Assembly (NCBI GenBank): GCA_016840825.1
Contig: JAEORN010000301.1
Location: 1 to 30,208 of the forward strand
DNA: 30,208 bases
Reading direction: 5' to 3'
DNA from: Candidatus Thorarchaeota archaeon
Lineage (GTDB): Archaea > Asgardarchaeota > Thorarchaeia > Thorarchaeales > Thorarchaeaceae
Both the position numbers and the translations under genes were made by a program. Below the pieces are notes generated by a model. The model worked only from the letters and a program-made list of their open reading frames with translations, ran no database searches and was not told the origin of the DNA. This document shows, in pieces, positions 23,323 through 30,208 of the stretch (positions within the stretch are counted from its first letter, which is position 1; every line of letters begins with the position of its first letter).

Positions 23323-25296
23323 TCAAGCTACGACCTCAAGCACGCCATCTAGAACTAGTTTCGTTGCAACAAATTTCATGGCAGCTAGGCTGACGTTTAC
23401 TTTTCGAACCACATCTTCCAATGAGGTAGATCCATCGCAATAATTAACGAATTGAATCACGACAGGGCCATATGGTTTTACATGAGTTTCTGGGTCAGGT
23501 TCACCTTTCTTCTTAAGATGACTTTTTGGACCAAGCTCTACTTGAAAGGCAATCCATCCAAATTTTTTCATTATCTGTAGGCATCCAAGAACTTGATCTC
23601 TCGGTAGATCAGTTGCCCGAACCAATCCACCCACTGTGGAAGTTCCATCTATTGCAGTCTTAACCTCGACCAGTGCTCTCCCAACATCTCTATTTGCGAA
23701 TGGCAGTCCTTTTCCAGCCTCACGCGTCCTGACAACATAATCCAAACTAATCGGAACCAAAGGCAATTCATGCAGAATCTTGAAGACTGATTTTTCGAAG
23801 ATTGTCTTCTCTCCATCCCAATTATCCCATACACTACTGAACATTTCTTCAATGTCTATTAGTATTCCAGCCATCTTCCTTCTGAATTGTTCTTCTTCGC
23901 TATCATTTGTTACAATCAATGATAGAACGAAATGCGTGGATTTCTCCACCATAACAAGATTTCCTTCATGCTCGATGGTTTCAAGAGCATCAGTTGTATC
24001 TGCAGTTCCATCAGATGAGGAATCGATTCCTCCAAATGAATCCAATGCTGATATCAAGGAGGCTACTGAATTTGTATCAGTGACTTCATCGGTGTAATCC
24101 ATATGATATGCGACATCAAAGACACCGTTTTGTTGAAGAATTAGAATCATACTGATAATTTTTGTTGGTTGTGCTACTTGTTTTGCGACCAAGGTAGTGG
24201 TTGACTCACCTTGTGAAGTTGTTGTTACACCCTCATTCTCTACCTCTGAAGAAAGAGGTGTTGCTTCTGACTCATCAGACACAATCATCTCATCGTAATC
24301 AGCTTTACCTTCATCATGGTATGGTACGGATTCAAAACCAGTGTCCCTAGTGGAAGCGGCTGTGCCTTCTTTCATTTCAGGCCTATCAAATTCCTCAGTT
24401 CTTCTGCGCACAGTAATCATTTCGCTAATGGGCCTTTCAGGTAGTTGAACTCCAACAGTCTTTGCAGCCACCTCAAGCATGAATCGAATAAACTCCTCTC
24501 TACGAGATTTATTGGTAGCAACCATAGCAAAAGTTGGAGCTCCTAACAATCGCTTGATCTTATCCCCTTTCATAGACTCAGGTAAATCCTGTTTATTGGC
24601 AACAATGAACAAGGGTACTGCAGGTGCCTCTTTTCTAATATTCCTCAATAGAGTCTTTGTCTGCATGACATTACGAAATGAGCTATCAGTAATCAAAAAG
24701 ATAACATCAGTACCTTGGAAGTAGAAGCTCCAGAGGTCTTGGAAGACAGCCTGTCCTGCAAAGTCCCAGATTGTGACAAGGAAAGTACCGAATTGAATTG
24801 TTTCAGAGGAATCTACAGCAACGTTAATCGTAGGTACATATCCGCCTGGAGCAGGATCTTTTCCAAATAGAAGTCGAAGCAGTGTGCTCTTTCCAACACC
24901 ACCACTACCAACGAATGAGATCTTGAAGCGGGTGAATATCAGCTCTCCAAGAATATCCTCAAGGTTATCCTTAATGTAACCAATTGAATTCCCTCGAAGA
25001 GCAGTGGCAACTCTAGATGCACCTTCTCGAATCTTATGTTGGATGACACGATCTTCATCCCTTCCATCGGTGATAAAGAGCAAAAGAAGATCATCACCTA
25101 CATGCGAATGGAAGACCTTGTGAATTTCACTGATAAAAACGGGTGTATCTGGAGCAAGACCCTCAGTTGTTTTTAGATCATGAAATCCCCTGAGGAATTC
25201 CTGTATGTCCTCGTGACCGAAGTCTATCTTCCAGAATCTTGCATTTACCACAATGTCTCCAGTTGCGATTTCTATTAGCAAGACATTATGGATCAT
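23323..25296 (-). CDS. Multidomain small GTPase: longin-like / Arf-Rag-like G domain / longin-like / two winged helices
   Basis: A 657-residue protein. Residues 1-120 look like a longin-type domain (HNVLLIEIATGDIVVNARFW). The G domain follows at about 122-285 with all motifs: P-loop GSGGVGKST (130-138), switch Thr156 in PTIN, WDFAGQ (177-182, catalytic-type Gln182), NKQD (234-237) and ATNKS (260-264). An acidic, Ser/Thr-rich linker (290-375) leads to a second longin-like domain (about 378-510; ILILQQNGVFDVAYHMDY), then two winged-helix-like units (about 533-588 and 610-657). WDFAGQ is typical of Arf/Rag-like GTPases. No lipidation motif is seen. Asgard archaea are rich in such GTPases. AGGTGA precedes the ATG. 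The adjacent upstream gene has a related layout, so the two may work together. Confidence 0.85.
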   Translation of the reverse strand: MIHNVLLIEIATGDIVVNARFWKIDFGHEDIQEFLRGFHDLKTTEGLAPDTPVFISEIHKVFHSHVGDDLLLLFITDGRDEDRVIQHKIREGASRVATALRGNSIGYIKDNLEDILGELIFTRFKISFVGSGGVGKSTLLRLLFGKDPAPGGYVPTINVAVDSSETIQFGTFLVTIWDFAGQAVFQDLWSFYFQGTDVIFLITDSSFRNVMQTKTLLRNIRKEAPAVPLFIVANKQDLPESMKGDKIKRLLGAPTFAMVATNKSRREEFIRFMLEVAAKTVGVQLPERPISEMITVRRRTEEFDRPEMKEGTAASTRDTGFESVPYHDEGKADYDEMIVSDESEATPLSSEVENEGVTTTSQGESTTTLVAKQVAQPTKIISMILILQQNGVFDVAYHMDYTDEVTDTNSVASLISALDSFGGIDSSSDGTADTTDALETIEHEGNLVMVEKSTHFVLSLIVTNDSEEEQFRRKMAGILIDIEEMFSSVWDNWDGEKTIFEKSVFKILHELPLVPISLDYVVRTREAGKGLPFANRDVGRALVEVKTAIDGTSTVGGLVRATDLPRDQVLGCLQIMKKFGWIAFQVELGPKSHLKKKGEPDPETHVKPYGPVVIQFVNYCDGSTSLEDVVRKVNVSLAAMKFVATKLVLDGVLEVVA

Positions 25297-25410
25297 TCAT
25301 TACTCACCTGTTTCTCTTTTCTGTAAGCTTTCTTTTGGGGTATACAACACTTGTAGTAAATTCATCCCACCATTTTGCAAATTGCACTATGAAGCTTTGG
25401 TTGATGTATA

Positions 25411-27099
25411 TCAATCTTCAATGTTTACAATTCCTCTGGAATATAAATCAGATATAACAGTAATTAGTACACTCTGTTGTATCCGAGTTTCTTGACTTAT
25501 CTGCTTCACGGTATGGTTTCCATCCATCAAAGAAACGATCTGGTCTAGATGAGAATAGAGTTTCCTAGTTTCTTGATCAATATCTCCACATAGGATTGGA
25601 ATATTGGTTTCAGTGATATCTAATTTCATTTGAATAGATCCCATAGCCTTAAGAAAATGAATAGCACCTAGCGTCATTTTTGGACCTGAACCATTTGCTA
25701 ACCGAGAGAGTTCGATTGTGCCATCAAGGCTATTCCAAACAGCATGCAGAAAATCACTAACTTCTTTTGATTCGAATCGGCTCCATTCTGGCTCTTTGGA
25801 TCTGAAGGGTTTTACCTTGCCATGGAACTCCTCAGGCGGAAGAGTCGCAAGAAGCTTTAATGTGAATGGAGGAGAGGAATAGGGATCCTCAGAGCTTGTT
25901 AGGAAATCAGGAGATTCATCTTTCCAAAGATCCGGCAAGAATGAGAATTGCAGACGGAGACTTTCCACATTATCAGTAGGACCTGTAACTAATGTGAATA
26001 TCAAATCATCCACCTCAATTAACGCATAAACAAGGTTTCCCACTTGAACGACTGAAGTCTTATTGGCTTCTGTGCTTCCCATATTGAATGAGGTAATGGC
26101 AGCAACAACATTGGGTGCCCGCTTGTAGACCTCATCTTGAGAAACATAATAGTATGTGAAGACAGGGTCACCGGTTAGCTTATTCACTACATAGAATGCT
26201 TGATGACCCACCTTTTCCTTCAGAGATTCTGTTTCGTCTTCATCGTCATATTCATCGACAGCATAATCGATTGGCCAGCTTACTTCGGCATATTCGGGGT
26301 GCATATCACTTTGTCCCAACATCGCTAAGACCGAGAGGAGCAAATAGGTTGGTTTCTCTGATACTGAATCACATAGATCAATTTGAAATTTGATTTCATA
26401 TTTCCTCGCTAATTCCAGCTCTTCATCTGATCCAGGAGAGATGAGAATAGGAACAGACGTCGCTTCTTTGATACTCGAAACTATTCCTTGGATTATTGAG
26501 ATATCGGGAACTGGTTTGCCTAGAATAATAACAACACCTTTTGTTGCGTCATCTAGCACAGATGTAGGACCTGAAACTGCTTCAGAGAAAGAAACCATTC
26601 TTGCTATGAGATTGAAAGGCCCGATAGATACAAAGGAGTTCTTTCGGAGATAGGATATTAACTTCTTAACGGCTATACCAGGTTTGTTACTCGGAAGCGG
26701 ATTATCATCAGTAATGAAGATGATTTGGAATTCTTCCCTAAGAAGATCACTTGCGAATTTCTGGAAGTCTTTACTCGCTTCACGAGTACCATGCTGTTTG
26801 ATTTGGTTCTTAAGAGTACTAGCCAGCTCCGATATCTTGACCTCTTCATCTACTGTCAGCTCATTAGTATCAAAAACCGTGATAAGAAGAGTACTGGTTT
26901 CAATGGCATAGATGCTAGCACTCTGATTGGTTGAAATCCGTTTTATGCAACCGTCCTCAAACTGATCATTTTGCATACGGTCATAGTAGAATTCGAGTAG
27001 AGATTGGATAGGAAGTTCATCCTTAGTCCTGCTTTGAAATGAGATCGATGACCACTGCTTAGCACCTACTAAGTCATATAGAATCGATCTCACAATCAA
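25411..27099 (-). CDS. Longin-like / winged-helix protein without recognisable G domain (candidate partner of the GTPase)
   Basis: A 562-residue soluble protein of no family I can name. Segment about 60-130 (ASIYAIETSTLLITVFDT) and segment about 298-390 (AFYVVNKLTGDPVFTYYYVS, then VVQVGNLVYALIEVDDLIFT) look like longin- or roadblock-type domains. Between them lies an alpha/beta part (about 185-245, GVVIILGKP) with no P-loop or NKxD motif. The C-terminus holds two winged-helix-like units (about 445-495 and 515-562). This order matches the neighbouring GTPase, with the G domain lost or replaced. The start is a TTG at 27099 with GAGGAT eight bases upstream; no ATG occurs until residue 42, and a GTG at 27093 is possible. 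The gap to the GTPase gene is 114 bases. Confidence 0.7.
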   Translation of the reverse strand: MIVRSILYDLVGAKQWSSISFQSRTKDELPIQSLLEFYYDRMQNDQFEDGCIKRISTNQSASIYAIETSTLLITVFDTNELTVDEEVKISELASTLKNQIKQHGTREASKDFQKFASDLLREEFQIIFITDDNPLPSNKPGIAVKKLISYLRKNSFVSIGPFNLIARMVSFSEAVSGPTSVLDDATKGVVIILGKPVPDISIIQGIVSSIKEATSVPILISPGSDEELELARKYEIKFQIDLCDSVSEKPTYLLLSVLAMLGQSDMHPEYAEVSWPIDYAVDEYDDEDETESLKEKVGHQAFYVVNKLTGDPVFTYYYVSQDEVYKRAPNVVAAITSFNMGSTEANKTSVVQVGNLVYALIEVDDLIFTLVTGPTDNVESLRLQFSFLPDLWKDESPDFLTSSEDPYSSPPFTLKLLATLPPEEFHGKVKPFRSKEPEWSRFESKEVSDFLHAVWNSLDGTIELSRLANGSGPKMTLGAIHFLKAMGSIQMKLDITETNIPILCGDIDQETRKLYSHLDQIVSLMDGNHTVKQISQETRIQQSVLITVISDLYSRGIVNIED

Positions 27100-27151
27100 T
27101 ATCAGTTATCCTCGATTTTCGTTTACAAACTCTATCTCTATTGGGCCTAAA

Positions 27152-28408
27152 TCAACTTTCCCCATATTGATACTGTAGGAATTGTTCGTAGGTAATATGG
27201 CCCCTCATTAGACGCTGGTAATGACTTGATATCCATGAGGGATCATATTCCGCTTCATGCTGTCCTCCACCAGGTAGAAGACCAGGCAAGTCGCATATAG
27301 CATCAGCAACGGATATTGGTGGAGGGTATTCCTGATCGATCAATGAATTCGCATCATGTCTATTAGAGATTTCAGAGAATTGGGGATGTGGAGCATCAGG
27401 AACACCACCAGATCTATTGGCAATGATGAAGATTCTCCTTCTCCGTTGAGGAACACCAAATTGCTCGGAATTCAGTTGATACCAGACACTAGCATATCCA
27501 AGTGCTTCAAGATTCTCACAAATTGATACTAGTGTGTTTCCTCCATTTCTGATCTTCATTCCTGTTACATTCTCTATTATCACATTTTCTGGCTGCAAGT
27601 GTTTGACCAATCTAAGCATTGAGAAAACCAATATGTTTCTTGGATCGGAGATGCTCCATTTTCCAGCCAAAGAAAATCCTTGACAGGGAGGACCACCAGC
27701 TAATAGATTCAATGTCCTGCCCTTCAGAGTGTTTTCGGCATCCTCTATGAACGACTCGAATTCCAGTGGATTCCTGAAATCAATATCAAGCACATGTGCA
27801 CAGGTATGATTGTGAGAGTATGTTGACCGCATGTGAAGTTCCTTGTCTGCAGCTAAAATCACTTTATGCCCTGCATTCACTAAACCGAGTGATAACCCAC
27901 CAGCTCCTGAAAAGACATCGATGCAGTTTCCAGATTGTATTGATTTCCCGATTGCCCTTGCAAGTAATGGGGGTACGGCATTTCCAATTTGCTTGAACAA
28001 TGATGTATTACTTCCTAGAAATCTGAAACAATCTGGAAATGATTGAAGCCGTGCTGCCTCTCTGAAAGAAATCAAGCGGTTCTGGCTAGGATGAATAAAT
28101 GTCCCATTACCAGGTCTGTTGAAATAGGTATTAATTGTGTAGCTAGGCAGATCTTTGCGTAGGCGTCCATAGTAGGTGGTTCTTCCACCGGTCGCCCTAA
28201 TTTTGGTTACTCGCCTTGATTGCTTCGCTATCGAATGAGGAATATCAGACCAATTACCACCGGGTGAAATTGATTCAATCATCCTAAGATCTAGCTCACT
28301 TAGATTGGAGGTGACATGGTTATATAGAACTCGAGAGTCCTCTGCTCCAACTTCGGATTTGATTTCTGTGAGTGTCATAGGATAATCTGAGATAGTTCGT
28401 TTCTGCAT
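27152..28408 (-). CDS. DNA (cytosine-5) methyltransferase, circularly permuted
   Basis: A 418-residue C5 methyltransferase with all key motifs but in rotated order. Motif IX (REAARLQSFPD, 116-126) and motif X (IGNAVPP, 141-147) lie in the N-terminal part. They are followed by motif I DVFSGAGG (164-171), motif IV GGPPCQGFS with catalytic Cys242, motif VI ENV (279-281) and motif VIII QRRRR (321-325). In ordinary enzymes IX and X close the protein. The break falls where the target-recognition region normally sits, so DNA recognition is split between residues about 25-95 and 340-418. AdoMet-dependent m5C methylation is expected because every catalytic residue is present. Permuted C5 enzymes are known (M.BssHII). 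The gene follows the adenine methyltransferase by 28 bases, so the two likely form one modification operon. Confidence 0.9.
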   Translation of the reverse strand: MQKRTISDYPMTLTEIKSEVGAEDSRVLYNHVTSNLSELDLRMIESISPGGNWSDIPHSIAKQSRRVTKIRATGGRTTYYGRLRKDLPSYTINTYFNRPGNGTFIHPSQNRLISFREAARLQSFPDCFRFLGSNTSLFKQIGNAVPPLLARAIGKSIQSGNCIDVFSGAGGLSLGLVNAGHKVILAADKELHMRSTYSHNHTCAHVLDIDFRNPLEFESFIEDAENTLKGRTLNLLAGGPPCQGFSLAGKWSISDPRNILVFSMLRLVKHLQPENVIIENVTGMKIRNGGNTLVSICENLEALGYASVWYQLNSEQFGVPQRRRRIFIIANRSGGVPDAPHPQFSEISNRHDANSLIDQEYPPPISVADAICDLPGLLPGGGQHEAEYDPSWISSHYQRLMRGHITYEQFLQYQYGES

Positions 28409-28436
28409 GAAAGTGTTGTCCTTTTGGAAAACGACT

Positions 28437-30208
28437 CTAAAGGTATTTGAGAATATCTTCTAGCACGGTTCCATGGACTTGTCGTGATTTCAGGATTCTT
28501 TTCGCTTCCATTTTTGAGAATCCATAAATCGCAAATACTGTTCCCTCAATAGCAGGAATTGGATCATTTTGAGGACTAGATATCTCTTTTACATTATCTA
28601 CAATTGATTCAACCATTTCCAAGTGATGTTCAGAAAATGGATCTACAACTGGCAAATTGGAAATCTCATAGTTTGAAACATGGTTGTTCGAGCTCGATAT
28701 TGTGAATCTCCAGTTCATTAGCTCAGAATTCATTACACCAAGAAGAAATTCCAGAATAGTATCAGACAATTCATCATCAACAACTAGATAGTTACATGAA
28801 TTCGCCAGCACTGAACCTGAATCAACTCTTGAGAATTTCAGACGCCAGTGGTTAGCCTGATTCGATATTTGTTGACATGCAATCCGTCTATGGTTGATAT
28901 GCTGTATACGAATTGAATCTATTTTCGATCTTCTAAATGATTCTAATTCAACATGCTCAGATGAATCTCTACTGGATTCTTCTAGCAAGTTGTATCTTCC
29001 AATAACACACCCACGCACCAGTGAATTCTTTCCAGGGCCTTCAAGAATGAACTTCTTATCCAAGGTAAGATCCAGTTCTCCTCTATGGTTCCTCACCCAA
29101 GGATAGCTTGAAAGGAATGGAAATCTATGAATCCGCTTTAGCAATTTCCAATCACCTTGACTAATTCTAGGAATAACCATGGACCTACCGAAGGTATTGG
29201 AAATATCATTGATATTTAGCCTATAGAATTCGTTTCCATGAACATCATTCAGTGAACGGAGCCCCATACGTACTCCTACTTCTTTCGAGATTCCCCCTTT
29301 TTTCACTTGTCCAATACAAACTGATTGCGTCACTCCAGAAAACACGCGTGCAGATTCTGGAAACTCCTCAATCGAAATGAGTGTGTTTCGTTGAATAAGG
29401 AAGCGTCTCAAGTTTCTAGCTGAGTAATCAGCAAGCAATGTAGATGGTACAATGAATCCTATTCGCCCACCTTCCTTTGCCAGAGCTAGAGACCTCTCGA
29501 TAAAGAGATGGTATGCATTTAGCGAATTGGAAAGACTTGCAGAGTATTCTCCAGATTGTCTGAAATAGTCCAAATCTTCCTGCAGACTTCTCTTGAAGAA
29601 CGTATAATCAGACATTCTCACTTCGGGAATTCCGGAACGAAGATTTGCACGGATGAACTCAGCAATATTTGGTCTGAGTCTGTTGTAGGGTGGGTTGAAG
29701 AGAATGATGTCAAATCCACCTTTTTTGAATTGAGCTGGAAACTCGATATGCCACTCAAAAGGAACACGGGACGTAGGATCATCAAAGAATAACGCATGTG
29801 AATCCGAAGAAGTGGGTTTTTGGAGATTCACAAGAGCATTCCCTATTCGGAATTGATCTCTGAAATCTTTGAATGTATCATCACCTAGAGTATATGATAG
29901 ACAGGTACTTGCAATCTCTAATGCAGCTGAATCCAAATCTACACCATAGATGTTCTTGGATAGCAACCCACAGAGTTCAGTTACATAGCTATTATCTTTC
30001 AAATGACTATTCAGCCATTGGCGTACCAGAATAAATGACGCTATCAGAAAAATCCCAGGTCCACAACATGGATCAAGGATAGATAGCTCAGGAATCATTT
30101 GATTCAAGTCTTTTTCTTCTGCCATGCAACTTTTGATGTAGGGAATGACTGTCTGTTCAGCTATGTAGTATGCAATGGAGGATGGTGTATAGAATGCACC
30201 ATGTAGTC
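28437..30208 (-). CDS. N6-adenine DNA methyltransferase, type II/IIG-like (5' end beyond window)
   Basis: At least 589 codons are open to the window edge; an internal ATG at 30125 exists, but the 27 residues before it (including GAFYTPSSIAYYIAEQ) are typical of N6-adenine methyltransferases of type II systems, so the true start lies outside. Motif I appears as DPCCGPG (45-51 of the visible part) and catalytic motif IV as NPPY (171-174). The rest (about 330 residues) is a TaqI-like target-recognition and helical C-terminal region with GVMNSELMNWRF and NYEISNLPV. No nuclease motif is visible in this part, but an N-terminal nuclease domain could lie outside. It is the first gene of a run with the C5 methyltransferase. 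Expected role: protecting host DNA in a restriction-modification or related defence system. Confidence 0.88.
   Translation of the reverse strand, partial: LHGAFYTPSSIAYYIAEQTVIPYIKSCMAEEKDLNQMIPELSILDPCCGPGIFLIASFILVRQWLNSHLKDNSYVTELCGLLSKNIYGVDLDSAALEIASTCLSYTLGDDTFKDFRDQFRIGNALVNLQKPTSSDSHALFFDDPTSRVPFEWHIEFPAQFKKGGFDIILFNPPYNRLRPNIAEFIRANLRSGIPEVRMSDYTFFKRSLQEDLDYFRQSGEYSASLSNSLNAYHLFIERSLALAKEGGRIGFIVPSTLLADYSARNLRRFLIQRNTLISIEEFPESARVFSGVTQSVCIGQVKKGGISKEVGVRMGLRSLNDVHGNEFYRLNINDISNTFGRSMVIPRISQGDWKLLKRIHRFPFLSSYPWVRNHRGELDLTLDKKFILEGPGKNSLVRGCVIGRYNLLEESSRDSSEHVELESFRRSKIDSIRIQHINHRRIACQQISNQANHWRLKFSRVDSGSVLANSCNYLVVDDELSDTILEFLLGVMNSELMNWRFTISSSNNHVSNYEISNLPVVDPFSEHHLEMVESIVDNVKEISSPQNDPIPAIEGTVFAIYGFSKMEAKRILKSRQVHGTVLEDILKYL

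Noticed and set aside
25411..27099. Restriction endonuclease partner of the two methyltransferases
   Set aside because: Position suggested it, but I see no PD-(D/E)XK, HNH, GIY-YIG or PLD motif; the strand pattern and C-terminal winged helices instead match the neighbouring GTPase protein.
1..30208. CRISPR array, tRNA or rRNA genes, prophage or insertion sequences
   Set aside because: No regularly spaced direct repeats, no tRNA-like cloverleaf with TTC/CCA-type elements, no rRNA-like stretch and no transposase, integrase or phage structural genes were seen by eye.

Overview
The window looks like a stretch of chromosome from an archaeon, most probably an Asgard archaeon (Thorarchaeia-like), although no rRNA or marker gene is present to prove this. 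The archaeal evidence is a pair of Ser/His-type (Sec11-like) signal peptidases, a tungsten-type aldehyde:ferredoxin oxidoreductase (AOR) with MoaD/ThiS partners, a beta-CASP metallo-beta-lactamase nuclease-like protein, winged-helix fusions, TATA-like elements and GGTG/GGAG ribosome binding sites. The Asgard suggestion rests mainly on a very large small-GTPase protein with longin-like and winged-helix domains. Genes are densely packed on both strands. I see no tRNA, rRNA, CRISPR array or transposase.

Left part (1-6.4 kb), mostly minus strand: the start of a PNPOx-like flavoprotein, an aspartase-type ammonia lyase, a cytoplasmic gamma-glutamyltransferase-like enzyme, an MBL-fold protein fused to two rhodanese domains (persulfide chemistry), a small unknown protein on the plus strand, and an Fe-S protein that abuts it end to end. 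The theme is amino-acid, glutathione-like thiol and sulfane-sulfur catabolism.

Centre-left (6.4-14.1 kb): two tandem signal peptidases, a secreted and membrane-anchored protein, an MFS transporter, then on the minus strand an AOR gene followed by a terminator-like hairpin and two MoaD/ThiS-like genes. A glycine C-acetyltransferase/AONS-type PLP enzyme runs divergently from the AOR gene, and a candidate operator lies in the intergenic region.

Centre (14.1-19.9 kb): a CPBP intramembrane protease, two small unknown ORFs, a CaCA-type cation exchanger with a four-helix membrane protein upstream, inorganic pyrophosphatase, a HAD phosphatase and quinolinate synthase NadA.

Right (19.9-30.2 kb): an NAD kinase-like protein fused to a winged helix diverges from nadA across a cluster of GGCAA/TTGCC repeats. 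A beta-CASP MBL protein follows. Then a four-gene minus-strand run comprises an N6-adenine DNA methyltransferase (cut by the window edge), a circularly permuted cytosine-5 methyltransferase, a longin/winged-helix protein without a recognisable G domain, and a longin-GTPase-longin-winged-helix protein.

The best candidates for something undescribed are (i) the two longin/winged-helix proteins, which share a layout but only one of which has a G domain; (ii) the NAD kinase-winged-helix fusion facing nadA across a repeat cluster; and (iii) the permuted m5C plus m6A methyltransferase pair with no visible endonuclease. Many start codons were chosen by the nearest GGTG/GGAG-like ribosome binding site rather than the longest reading frame; this is stated for each gene.
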